Shown here: one piece after another, positions 1 through 10,809 of the stretch | How the letters are laid out: each line of letters starts with the position of its first letter | How positions within the stretch are numbered: the stretch's first letter is position 1 | Assembly (NCBI GenBank): GCA_936440205.1 | Contig: OW387146.1 | Coordinates: 26,908,458-26,972,457, forward strand | Source of the DNA: Lepidonotus clava | Lineage: Eukaryota; Annelida; Polychaeta; Phyllodocida; Polynoidae | Direction of reading: 5' to 3' | Length of the DNA stretch: 64,000 nt | Notes under the pieces: generated by a model | Told to the model about the DNA's origin: nothing | Database searches by the model: none | Seen by the model: only the letters and a program-made list of their open reading frames with translations | Position numbers and translations under genes: made by a program

Positions 1-30
1 CTGGATGGATATGAAGGACGTCTCTGCTCG

Positions 31-3000
31 GTGGATGGTAGTCCGTTGCGGTGCTACGGATGTACGAACTTGCCAGTAAAATTGGGAACGCGCGTGTTGA
101 AGTGGACGTTCATGGTGGCAGACATCGGTAGAGATGAAGGGATCCTGGGAAACGACTTCGCGGTGAAATACCGGCTGACAGTTAAGCCCCACGCGAGTGC
201 TATCTTCCTGCCCGCCGAGGGGGGGGGAGAGGGGGAACGAATCCCGGGAGTAGAACAAAGAACGGATGGGATTCGGGCAGTTACCGTCGGAGGACAGGTC
301 GTGCGAATCGAGGAAACGACGGAAATACCCCCACTCCAAGTGACCCGAGTAACAGTAGTAGCGAGAATAGACATAGGACAGAGTGGACAGCTGGCTGTCA
401 TCACCGGCGCTGGATTACCTATGGGACTGGAGGTGATCCCAGGAACGGTGACATTGGGAGAAGAAAATGAAGTTTGGGTGGCCAACCGAGGGACCGAGAG
501 TGCGAAATTGGAAACCGGCGGGGTACTCGGAGAAGCCACCTTCGTACAAGAGGTACGAGGAATAGGAAGTGAAGCAAAAGAACCCCCTGGAGCGCTCGTT
601 GAAATGATAGGGGAGGCTAAGAAAGACCTGACCACGAAGGAAGGCGAAGAGCTGGAGAAAGCCATCATGGCCCGGGAACAAATGTTTGCGACCTCGAAAC
701 ATGAGTTAGGACGGACAGATTTAGTACAACATCGAATTAAAACGGGGGATCAGATGCCGATCAAGCAGAGGGTCAGACGGTATCCGGCCACCAGGAGAGA
801 GGAAGAACGAGCACTGGTGGAGGATATGTTAAATCTAGGGATTATCCAGGAGAGCGGGAGTGCGTGGAGTAGCCCGACCGTTCTAGTCAAAAAGAAGGAC
901 GGAGGAACGAGGTTCTGTATTGATTACCGAAAACTGAACCAGGCTACGAAAGTGGACGCCTATCCGCTCCCGCGGATAGAGGACAGCCTCAACACTTTAG
1001 GAGGAAGCCTATTCTTCTGCAGTCTGGATCTCGCAAGCGGATATTGGCAGGTGGAGATGGCACCGGAGGACCAAGAAAAGACGACCTTCGTGACTCAAGG
1101 AGGATTGTATGAGTTTAAAGTGATGCCATTCGGGCTAGTGAACGCCCCAGCCACCTTCGAGAGACTGATGGAAAGAATCCTCAGAGGAATCGTGTGGGAG
1201 GAGTGTCTGGTATACTTGGATGACATACTGGTCTTTGGACCAACGTTTAAAGTGACTCTGGAAAGATTGGTACGGGTTCTGGACCGATTGAACGCTGCAG
1301 GACTGAAGTTAAAGGCGCGAAAATGTAAGCTGTTCCAGAAGAAGATTCCGTTCTTGGGGCACGTTGTCTCATTCAACGGGATCGAACCCGACCCCGAAAA
1401 GTGTCGGCAAGTAACCGAGTGGCCGGTCCCGCGGGATCTCCACGAGGTACGAGCCTTCGTGGGATTATGTTCGTACTATAGAAGGCATATAAACGGCTTC
1501 ACGGAGTTGGCTGCCCCCTTGTATGAATTGGCAACGAAGGAGGAACCATTCGTGTGGAGCGCGAGACGACAAGAGGCATTTGATGCGATGAAGAAGGCGC
1601 TAACGGAGGCCCCGGTGTTGGGATTCCCGGAGGAAGATGGACAATGGTGGCTTGACACAGACGCCAGTGACGTGGGAACAGGAGCCGTGCTATCACAGGA
1701 GCAGAGAGGGGAGGAACGGGTGATAGCTTACACGAGCAAAACCCTGGAGTCAAACGAATGAAAGTATTGCACCACGCGGCAAGAACTGTTGGCGGTGGTG
1801 CGAGCTTTGAAGCATTTTCGGTGCTACATCTATGGTCAACGCGTGATAGTCCGGACGGATAATAGCGCGGTCAGTTGGCTGCAGAGAAGTAAGGAACCGA
1901 TGGGGCAGGCTGCTCGGTGGATTGAGATTATCGACTCGCATGATGTGTCGTTCCAACACCGACCGGGCAGGAAGCATGGGAACGCTGACGCGTTGTCCCG
2001 GTATCCGTGCAAACAATGTGGAGAGGAGCACGAGAATACCGAAAAAGTGAGAGTAGTGACGCGGGCCCGGGGGTACGAGCCCGGATGGTCCCCGCAGGAG
2101 ATGAGAGCAGCGCAGAGGAGGGATCGAGATATAGGGCCGATTGTCGCACGGATGGAAAAGGATGCGGACCGGCCAGGTTGGGAGGCCATATCTCCGGAAT
2201 CCCGGGAAACAAAGATCCTATAGAGGCAATGGGAACGATTAAGCCTCAGGGATGGCGTGCTGCATCGGAAGTACTGGGAACTAGAAGGGCATGGTTGGAG
2301 GAACCAGTTGGTCGTTCCCCGAGGGGAACGGGCCAAGTTGGTAAGGGAATACCATGGAGGCGCGGCAGGAGCGCATTTAGGAGTCGCCAGGACGACGGCC
2401 CTGTTGGAACAAGGGTTTTACTGGCCGGGACTCCGGGAAGACGTGCGGAAGGAATGTCGAGAATGTGATTGCGCGTTGCTGAAAAAGGGACGAGGAAGAC
2501 GGGAGCCGCTACATCAGTACATAGTGGGGGAGCCGATGGAACGGCTGGCCATGGATGTTTCGGGCCCGTACCCAGTCACCAAACGAGGAAATAAGTATTG
2601 CCTGATGGTGGGATGCTATTTCACCAAATGGTTGGAGTGTTTCCCGATCCCGGATCAAAAGGCAACGACAGTGGCGAACAAACTGGTTGAAGAAGTAGTA
2701 GCACGGTACGGCGCGTTTCGGGAACTACACTCGGATCAAGGCACGAATTTCGAATCCGAGGTGGTGGCTCAGGTCTGTGCACTATTCGGAATACACAAAA
2801 CAAGAACGACGCCGTACCACCCCAGGAGTGACGGGTACATAGAACGAAGTTTCCGTACTTTGGGGTGTTGTTTGAAAGCCAGCTGCCGAGCGACAGGCCG
2901 GGAATGGGACGAGATGGTCCCGCTCGTGATGATGAGTTATAGAGCAACGCCGCAAGCCAGCACGGGAGTGACACCGAATATGATGATGCTGGGCCGACAG

Positions 3001-3438
3001 ACCATGATGCCGCGACAGGCGATTTATGGGAGACCTCTAGGACCAGAGGAGGAACCCCGACGGGTAGCCGACTATGTGGAAAGCCTGGAGGAAGGGCTAG
3101 TCGCGGCCTATCGGGAGGCCCGGACGGGGCTGAAACGAGCCGCCATCCATCAGAAACACGAGTACGATGGGAAGGTGACTCGGCGGGAATACCACGCCGG
3201 AGAACTGGTCTGGGTGCACGATACGGTAGTGGATAGGGACAAGGGAACGAAGTTGCGATTTCCATGGATGGGCCCTGCACTGATCGTCAAGGTGCTTGAC
3301 CGAGGACGGGTGGTAGTACGGAAGAAACGAGGGAAACCGTGGGGGGTGGTCCATGTGGACCGCCTGGAACCCTACCGAGGACACGCTGCGCCAGCCTGGA
3401 TGGTAGCTGACCAGCAAGGATACGAGGCTGCACAGTAA
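31..3438 (+). pseudogene. pol: E1 pol region: protease end, RT, RNase H, integrase
   Basis: The product would be a gypsy-type Pol polyprotein. Visible in order: the distal protease motif ILGNDF (about 150-170); reverse transcriptase (about 700-1500) with VKKKDGG, FCIDYRKLN, SLDLASGYWQV, MPFGLVNAPATF and the catalytic YLDD; RNase H (about 1600-2000) with LDTDAS and HRPGRKHGNADALSR; integrase (about 2340-3400) with an HHCC zinc-binding end, a DVSGPYP start of the catalytic core, SDQGTNF, and a C-terminal GPALIVKVL block of GPY/F type. No chromodomain is seen after the GPY/F block. Order RT-RNaseH-IN places it in Ty3/gypsy, not copia. The region is broken at about two points and is treated as a fossil. 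Confidence 0.95.
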
Positions 3439-4339
3439 ATGCTTGGGGTGGGGCGCGCTAGGGCACGTAAGGAAACGGGGCACCCCTTTTTGTGATGAAG
3501 TCGTTTTCGTGTCTCGATTCCGCAGGTGGAAGAGGACCAAGGGAACGACCAAATCGGCGCTACACAAAAAGGCTTTGGCCAAAAAGGACTGATCAACCTG
3601 GGGCCATTGAGTCGGGGCGGTGCGTTGACCACTACAGTAGGAGTGCAGGTCGTTAGGCTGTAGAGATTTGCTACCTAGCTGAAGATTGGTTCTCTTGCAG
3701 ATGTAATATAGGTGGGAAATGCGGGGTTGGAACGAAAAACGGCGTTCGGGAGCCACGACGGCCCGAATGTCTAAAGTAGTCCCACGGAGCCGCTTTCCGG
3801 TCAGTTCGGAGGAACCACAGCGTGGAAAAGATGGTTGGATTACAACAGAAGACAGACCCGGTGGCAAGCTGGTGAAGACTTCTGAAGTAATGCCGACTTG
3901 GTAATACCGCTTTACAGCGTCCAGGAGACCGGAGGAGAGTAGATGCGGCACTCTCGGGAACGCCGGGGGAACGAACGGACGGCTGTGAAAGGCGAGGCCT
4001 GAAACGAGGACAGGCTTTAAAGTAGGTCGTAAAAGGAGTAAAAGAGGACAAAGAGAACGGGGCGGCGGCGAGGAGATGATAACGCCGAGCCCCTGTGTTC
4101 TCCGGGAAGTGTGCGGAAGCACTGTGAGGGCCGAGATGAAAAAGGCAAGAGAAGGCGACGAGGGATGAAAAGACCGAGGGCGTCCGGTGGGGCAATAAAA
4201 GGCCTAGGAAAAACGCGTGGACGGGCGAAGGGCCGCGAGGTAAAAAGCAGGCGAGGCGGTGACCAGCGGCGGGCCCCGGAGACCGGAAAATAGTAGGGGG
4301 CGCCACCGTAGAAGTGGATGGTGAGTCTGACGCTAGGGG
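3439..4339 (+). other. E1 spacer between pol and ORF3
   Basis: No convincing reading frame runs here. The spacer is well matched in copy E2 (46194-47123), so it belongs to the element. It carries a splice-acceptor-like TTCTCTTGCAG at about 3690 and leads into the internal promoter. Long minus-strand frames through it look like shadows of the GC-rich composition. Confidence 0.7.
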
Positions 4340-4415
4340 TCGCTAGTGCAGGCCACGCCCACTTCCGCCTGCGGCGGCTATAAAAGGCAGAGCGCTCGCC
4401 GGAGCAGGTCATTCT
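4340..4415 (+). promoter_or_regulatory. Internal TATA-Inr core promoter ahead of ORF3 (E1)
   Basis: A GC/ETS-like block (GGCCACGCCCACTTCCG) is followed by a perfect TATAAAA at 4379-4385 and an initiator-like TCATTCT at 4409-4415. The spacing from TATA to the initiator A is about 32 bp, as in metazoan core promoters. ORF3 starts about 180 bp downstream. The same block with the same spacing occurs in E2 at 47163-47199. Function is inferred from motif arrangement and conservation between copies. Confidence 0.7.
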
Positions 4416-4592
4416 GGTCAGCCGATCAGGATTCATCGAATCGCAGACGAGCAGACTGAGCTAAGGAGAAGAAAACAAGAGGAAAAGCAGAGAAGCGAGA
4501 CGAGCAGCATCACCACGAGACAAAAACGGAAACGGCTGACGGGACGAGCTTCAGGATTGGAACGAGCCCCGAAAGCCCGGAAAACGGACACG

Positions 4593-7103
4593 ATGAGCGG
4601 ACAGTGCTGGGAAGGACATTGTCACGGAAAGGAGTTTAAGCACTTGGCCAAGCATATTAAAGGCCAGCACGATGGATTACGGAAGCAGTACTACATGTGC
4701 CCGGTGTGTTCGAATCGAGCCTATTCGACACACCAGGACTGGAAGAAGCACATGACGCACTCACACGAAGGGAACCTGCAGAGGGGGATGCCGAAGCAAG
4801 ACCCCCTTCTGAGGCTGGAGTATGCTGCGGCGTTCGCCTTGGACCCGAAAGGACGACCGCCGTACACCAGTTTCGCTGCTGGGGATGAAACGGCGGCCCG
4901 GGTAGCCAACATGGAACGGGACTACGCGGTACGCCATCCGGAGGGGTTTCAACCCCCTGAGAGGGCGGTGGATAAGGAGGCACCGGAGAGGCCGCGACGG
5001 CATATCCGCATACCTTACTACCCGAGGGCGTCGAGAGGATCCGAGGACAGCGACGCCGAGCAGCTGGAGCAGGTAGCAACCGAAGAAGGATCAGAGGCCG
5101 ACGAGGCCGGCGAGGGAGCCCAAGCAGCCAAAGCAGCAGGGAAGGGACCCCTGGCCGAGGTGGCGGAACGATCGACACCCACGCGTCGTTCCCCTCGGAG
5201 GGCCGCGAAAGGAGTACGGAAGGAAGACACCGAGTCGCCGCGAAGCGCGAGCCGAGCCGTGGTCAACCCGAAGCCACTCCTGACACCAGACCAAATATCA
5301 GGGTTAGTACAGAGCCGAATTAAGAAGTTAAACGCCCAGGGAGAACCACGGGAACCGAGAGGACGAGGACTCCCGGGCAGAGGAAAAGGACGGACATCCA
5401 CACCCACCCCGAAGCCGGGTTGCTCAGGAATACCACCGGGGGCTGAGGTGGTGGAATTGGTGAGCTCGTCCGACGACCAACGACCGAAAGTCAAAGAGGA
5501 AGAGGAGCCGCTCGCTTTCAAGAGGCCCCCGACGCAGGGATGCCCGGCGGAGGAGCCGTCGCGAAAGAAGAAGTGGAAAAAGGTCAAGAAAGTCCCGAGA
5601 GAATTGGAGGAGGGAACGAGTTCGGACCAGTCGGAGTCAGGCAGGAGTATGTCGGCCCGAAGCGATCGGTCTTTGATTATCGCTGAGTCTAGTAGCACGG
5701 GAGAGCTGGGACCATCGCAGCCTGAGACCTCGACAGGAGTCAGACGGACCACGGGACTAGAACCACCTTGTAGCGACGCACAATTTACTATGATGACAGT
5801 TCATAAGAAATCAGTGATATACGAATCACGACACCCGAGGTACCCCGGATATTTAAAAGGAACAATGAACCGGGAGGGATCGTTCAGGGGTTACCACGAG
5901 GCGAGATCCGACCGGGAGCTGGAGGACAGCATTCGGGAAGCACAGGGAGGCCGGCTGGTGGAAAGAGAAGCATTGTACCTAGGGAGGTTTCTACGCGAGA
6001 TGGCAGAAAGGCAGGGACTCAAACCATCGGGGCGAGTGGAGAAAGTAAAGTATGTTCGGCATGCGGCCAGGCCGGAGGACACGGCGTCGATGGCCTCGAC
6101 ACAGCCGCTGTTCTCTACCCCTACCCCGACGAAAGCGGATTCACCCCTGGAGAAGATGGTATGTAAGCAGCCGATAGTGCCGCCCCCAGGATTGAAACGA
6201 ATGAGAGACATTACGGTAGCACCAGACACGCCAGAGACACGGGCGGCGGTTGACAACCTGACTCGAGCCAGTTTGGGGAGCTCGTTTTTCGGGTCGCAAG
6301 GATCGGAAGAGACCCCGGGACCACCGTCGCCCGAACGTATGGGATCGCCGCCAGGACCGGGTACCCCACTCAAGGACGAGGATAAACACGGGCGGGCGCT
6401 ACAACCGCGGGTTGTGATACACAGATTACAAATACCGGCTGCTCAGTCCATGGACGCGGAGGTGGAAGACTCAGAGGACATGGAGTTGGGGCAGGCCGAG
6501 ACCAGAGGATACGAGCCGGAGAAACAAGAATTGGACGAGTCGGGAGCGGATTCAGTGTTCGGGTCTATAGGAACGGAGATACCGACGGCAGGACCATCTA
6601 GGGAAACACCGAGACTCAAGTTATTACGGACACAGGCCATTCACCAGGTCTTACAGGGACACTTTCCGGTGACGGCGCGAGCGGTACGAGACTGGGACGC
6701 GGAAAAGGCCATTCGGGTGCAACTGATGTGGCCCCCGAGGGAGGTGCGAGGAATGACGGCCAAGACAAGAGCAATGGCTTCGGCGTCTATGGCGTTCCTG
6801 ATGGCACTAGAAACGGGCCGCAAGCCAGAGACATTTGAAGAAGCGATGGCGCAGTTCCCGACGGCGGCACTGGGGCCGTTGACCAGGGAGTTCCCGGGGG
6901 TCGACCGGCTAGTTAACGAACACAACCGGACCGTCCAATTGGCTCAGACCCTAGTGATGTACAAAAACGAGGATCAACTGGATGACTTGTTGAAGGCGAC
7001 AAGAGAGGCGGAAAAACAGAGCGGAATGGTGGATCAGCTTCTCGAGCTCCCCGCTAGGGAGGAGAGACTGTTGCTGCCGATCCGGCGCCAAGAAGAAGGG
7101 TGA
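4593..7103 (+). CDS. E1 ORF3: two-finger C2H2 accessory protein of the gypsy element
   Basis: An uninterrupted frame of 836 residues starts at the first ATG (MSGQCWEG). Two C2H2-type fingers lie at the N terminus: C-x4-C...HLAKHIKGQH (about residues 5-28) and YMCPVC...HMTHSH (about 37-60). A long acidic, Ser/Pro/Lys-rich, probably disordered middle follows, with a basic stretch KKKWKKVKK that could act as a nuclear signal. The last 170 residues are helix-prone and more ordered, starting near the block VTARAVRDWDAEKAI. There is no signal peptide, membrane segment or furin-like site, so it does not look like an envelope. The frame is matched along its length in E2. I do not recognise the family. 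A nucleic-acid-binding regulator or a second structural protein are both possible. It looks whole; the element is a fossil overall. Confidence 0.75.
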   Translation: MSGQCWEGHCHGKEFKHLAKHIKGQHDGLRKQYYMCPVCSNRAYSTHQDWKKHMTHSHEGNLQRGMPKQDPLLRLEYAAAFALDPKGRPPYTSFAAGDETAARVANMERDYAVRHPEGFQPPERAVDKEAPERPRRHIRIPYYPRASRGSEDSDAEQLEQVATEEGSEADEAGEGAQAAKAAGKGPLAEVAERSTPTRRSPRRAAKGVRKEDTESPRSASRAVVNPKPLLTPDQISGLVQSRIKKLNAQGEPREPRGRGLPGRGKGRTSTPTPKPGCSGIPPGAEVVELVSSSDDQRPKVKEEEEPLAFKRPPTQGCPAEEPSRKKKWKKVKKVPRELEEGTSSDQSESGRSMSARSDRSLIIAESSSTGELGPSQPETSTGVRRTTGLEPPCSDAQFTMMTVHKKSVIYESRHPRYPGYLKGTMNREGSFRGYHEARSDRELEDSIREAQGGRLVEREALYLGRFLREMAERQGLKPSGRVEKVKYVRHAARPEDTASMASTQPLFSTPTPTKADSPLEKMVCKQPIVPPPGLKRMRDITVAPDTPETRAAVDNLTRASLGSSFFGSQGSEETPGPPSPERMGSPPGPGTPLKDEDKHGRALQPRVVIHRLQIPAAQSMDAEVEDSEDMELGQAETRGYEPEKQELDESGADSVFGSIGTEIPTAGPSRETPRLKLLRTQAIHQVLQGHFPVTARAVRDWDAEKAIRVQLMWPPREVRGMTAKTRAMASASMAFLMALETGRKPETFEEAMAQFPTAALGPLTREFPGVDRLVNEHNRTVQLAQTLVMYKNEDQLDDLLKATREAEKQSGMVDQLLELPAREERLLLPIRRQEEG

Positions 7104-10100
7104 AGTAGATGCTGCTCGAGGTCTTGCACGGAAGAAAAACAGCGCGACGGAACCAGAGGCGGAAGATGGCGCGTCGCGAGTCGGGTGGGGAGGGATTACG
7201 GGGCGTTGGCTCCTCACCCATAGTGTCAAACCCCCAGGGAGAGAACCGGGCCGAGGCGGAGGTACCTGAGCCGCACAGGAGGCCGAAGCCTGGATAAAAG
7301 ACTCTCCTGGAGACCGCTGGACGGGCCGAAAAACTTTACTTAAACTCATCGGGAACGGACTGGCGGGCTCGAACATTCTTATCTTAATTTATTTCTATTA
7401 ATTTCTTTATGGGAATCTTCTTGCGGAAGTGAACGAAACCACATGTGTTAGGAGGTGTTGAGTGTAATCAGCGAGCTGGAGGGTCCATGACTGGAACGAA
7501 CTTACCAAGCCTGCGGGGCGAATACGGGACGGAAGGAGGCGCTAGGAGGAAAAACAAGTTTGTAGCTGTTCCTCTTCTTCCCTGGAGCCCGCTGCGTTGG
7601 TTGGGACCGAGCAGGTGGAACGGGATCGTCCGGTCGCGGAAATCAAATGGATAGCGGGCCGGGCGGCCCGGGAGCGAGAGTGAAAGTTGGGAGGCGGAAT
7701 CGAGGAAAGGAAATCAGAATGGACGGATAGTGTTGTCATTGTAGTCTTTGAGTCGACGGTCGTGCCGGGGTAAATAAGGTACCGGTGGGCCGGCGACTCG
7801 CCGCTGGAGGAAAGGCTGGCGCGGGCCAAGACTGAAAACCCTTCTCCCGCGCTGCCTTGAGCGATCTGGAGGCGAGGAAGAGACGACCTCTGTCCTCTAG
7901 CGGCACTTCTACTCCCTGCAACTTTGTCTTCTTGATCTTGGATGGATCGATCAGAATGTGGATGAGCCCGGATTCATGTACCATCATCTTCTGAGTTTCC
8001 TTGTCTTCAGCCTCTTACCGCATACGAAGAGCGGCAAAATGGAACTTCTCGACCTGGATGCTGGTTTTATGCAGCGAGTCGTGAAAGGATTGCGGCGAGT
8101 CGTAGATATCTCCCGGAGGACCAAGGCACGAGCAGGGACGATAACTTAGGGGCCCTGGCTCGTGACCGACCGTAATATATAGTAATAGTAATATATGAAC
8201 AAGAAACGAAAATTAATAGACTTACTAAAAACTTATATTAATATCTTACCTGCAGTAACGACAGAGACTGCTTCCATGTCGTATTTCCTGATGTCTTCTT
8301 CTCGAGGAACGAAACAAAATAGTCTTTGAAACATATAGGGAAGTAATCTTTGAAATATACAGGGAGGTGGTGCTTGGAACGTCGGCCGCGGATGCCTCGA
8401 TAGACACATCAAGAGGTCTGCAAAGAGCGACGAGGAGCGATCCTTCTTGGAGTTTGACATCGGATGAGTTCTCTATATATGCTATTTTATTGAGAATGGG
8501 CCCGTTCCGGATCTCAGAGGTTGACGTTGGGTGCAGATCCCAGTTGATGTCTTCCATCTTCACTTTCTACGGCTTCTTCCTCTCCTTCTCACTAATACTT
8601 TCAACTTACCAACTTCGAACCGTCGTACCTAGGAGCAGCCCGGAACGGCTCGGAGCTGTTGTCTCGGCGTTCGTCATAGGCATAGTGGCTTCATGCAATG
8701 TGACATGGCACCGTGGACGACTGTGGCCTTACTCCAAAATCAAACCAGACCGGATCTTAAACTTACTTCTATTAACGAACTATTTGTTGGTATTACAGTC
8801 TCACGAAAATCGTCTAAAAGCACGGCCCTCCGGGAGGACGAAGAGAAAAACTTAGTAAACAGAGCGAGGCCCGAGAGCCTAGGAAACGAACGAGGGCCCG
8901 TGTGCCCGAAACAGGAATCCTCTTCTTAGGAAAATCATCTCATCAGTAGAACGAAGGAGCCTCCCTCTCGCCCCAAAGAGGACTGTCTTCCTGCCGTTGC
9001 TTACGGGGGGGGGGGGAGGGATGAGAGGCACCGGCTCCTGTCATCAAAAAGAAACTTCATCAAAATTATCTTCTTAATCAGGTCTCCGTTCCGGTTGTTG
9101 TCATGCCACTTGGGCCCGGAACGGTGACGGAAATACTTTACTATGGTGGACTCTCTCCGACATCTCTTTCTGAAATCCTGAAATCTTCGAGTGTGTCGAC
9201 GTGGTCGAAGACTGAACGTCTTGGTGCTGGGTTAACCACGAGGACATGTGTCGTAAAAGTCAAACTTCAGTTCCTGTACGGAAAACGGACACTTCATTGA
9301 TAATTAATGATTCTAATCTTCTCAGTCTTACCTTCACCCGGACTCCATCTCAAAGTTTCACTGTGACAAATAGCACGAAACCCGCGACGTCGTCTGCTGA
9401 AGCTTCCACTCTAGGCTTTAATGCATGAAGTTAAGTTCCTTTCCACATACAACGCCATCTTCTTCTTTGGGTACCTTGGCCTTTGGCTCGAACATGTTGT
9501 CCTTGCCAAACGTGAAAAAGTCACTGGAGGGCTCTGAATGCCGAGGCGACCGAGGGTGCGAAGTCCAAAAAGAACATTCTATCTACAAAAACTTCAGTCT
9601 TTCTTCTTCAACTCATCCTTAAAATCATCATCATCACCTAAGAGAACGCAGAGAAGAGTAATAGTTACGGAAGAACGAGGGGTCACGACCGACCGGGTAG
9701 GAGAATCACGACCGATTCTCTACCCAAAAACAACGGAGAACGTCTGGACGACGGTAGAACGGATCGAGGGTCGAGAGGACTAAGGGTCACGACCGGCCCT
9801 GGCCTCTGGGTGGGAGAGTCGCGACCGATTCTCCACCCGAACTAGGGGAGAACGTCTGGACGACGAAAAACGAAGGGAACGGGGGCACTGCGGGTCACGA
9901 CCGACCCATGGCCCCGGGCAGGAGGACCACGACCGGTTCCTCTGTCCTAATGAGGGTAAAAAGGCGAGGAAAAACGCGCCGAGGGGCTAAGTAAATAGAG
10001 CCCAGAGGAAAGGAGCGGGGGCGACGGGGTCACGACCGATCCCCAGTCCCGGGTGGGAGAGCCACGACCGGCTCGCTCATCCTAAAAGACGGAAAAAAGA

Positions 10101-10427
10101 GGAGGTGTAAAACAGGTCCTAATAGATCCAGGATAGAGAACTCTGACGAAGATAAAAAAAGACTAAGATATATAAAACGAATTATATGAACTTTCATTAA
10201 GAAGAGAGAAAAACGAAGAGAGAAAAACGAAGAAAGAAGAGAAATAATAATTAGCCGGATAGGCCCCGGGGGCCCTCCGAAGTAGACCGGGGAGGACAGA
10301 GGGTGACACCTCCTCCTCTGCCGATAAAGAGCGTAGGATTGAAATGTTTCTGGTTCTAGAGTATGTTCTGTTGTCGTTGCTGTATGAACTGTTTTGAAAT
10401 TTTGTATAACGTGTTTTCCCACCTTTC
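7104..10427. other. E1 long 3' region with minus-strand splice-like signals
   Basis: This 3.3-kb stretch has no long plus-strand frame. It is shared with E2 up to about 9345. On the minus strand several donor-like motifs sit at matching places in both copies, for example CTGCAG followed by GTAAGATATT at 8250/8249 here and 50971/50970 in E2. Minus-strand acceptor-like tracts such as TTTTTGATGACAG (about 9045) are also shared. Short minus-strand frames end near these donors. An antisense spliced transcript is a hypothesis only. The last part holds tandem blocks (9680-10078). Confidence 0.45.
9680..10078 (+). repeat. Four degenerate blocks of about 100-130 bp inside E1
   Basis: Each block begins with GGGTCACGACCG and, about 40-50 bp later, repeats a variant such as GAATCACGACCGATTCTC or GAGCCACGACCGGCTC. 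Starts lie near 9681, 9785, 9892 and 10028. The internal blocks look like inverted half-sites around CACGACCG. E2 ends before this region, so conservation cannot be judged. Confidence 0.7.
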
Positions 10428-10444
10428 AAGAAGGTGCGGGAGGG
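10428..10444 (+). other. Polypurine tract before the E1 3' LTR
   Basis: The purine-rich run AAGAAGGTGCGGGAGGG abuts the TGTGATGAA start of the LTR, the expected place for plus-strand priming in LTR retrotransposons. Confidence 0.75.
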
Positions 10445-10511
10445 TGTGATGAACGGCTATTCAGCCAAAATACATAGAGGTTAAAATAATAGAAATAAGG
10501 TAATAATAGAA

Positions 10512-10642
10512 ATATGTAAAGAACGAATAACGAATATGTAAAGAACGAATAACAAATATGTAAAGAACGAATAACGAATATGTAAAGAACGAATAACGAA
10601 TATGTAAAGAACGAATAACGAATATGTAAAGAACGAATAACG
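10512..10642 (+). repeat. 22-bp tandem repeat in the E1 LTR
   Basis: About six near-identical copies of ATGTAAAGAACGAATAACGA plus two bases lie in the U3 part. E2 has only a few degenerate copies, so the array varies between copies. Confidence 0.85.
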
Positions 10643-10722
10643 AAAACGAAAAGGAACAAAACCCGGAAATATGTAAACCGGAAGTGAAATGTAAACCGGA
10701 AACGGAATATATAAACCGGAAG

Positions 10723-10809
10723 TGACGTCAGTTGTAGGTCACGTGACCGAAGGCAACCAATCAGGGCTGACCTCTCTAGTATATAAAGGGGCGGTGAGGC
10801 CCGAATAAA
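10723..10809 (+). promoter_or_regulatory. LTR promoter: CRE, E-box, CCAAT, TATA and AATAAA
   Basis: A perfect CRE TGACGTCA (10723-10730), a TCACGTGA E-box (10739-10746), CCAAT (10757-10761), TATATAAA (10780-10787) and AATAAA (10804-10809) follow in this order. E2 keeps the CRE (40881-40888), CCAAT, TATATAAA (40938-40945) and AATAAA (40962-40967). The close TATA-to-AATAAA spacing suggests a very short R region. Confidence 0.75.

Noticed and set aside
3097-4436. Long minus-strand open frames over the end of pol and the spacer
   Set aside because: They follow the GC-rich plus-strand codon pattern, have no recognisable domain, and recur in E2 at the same places because the DNA is homologous.
4593-7103. 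ORF3 as an envelope gene
   Set aside because: There is no signal peptide, no transmembrane segment and no cleavage motif; the N-terminus has zinc fingers instead.
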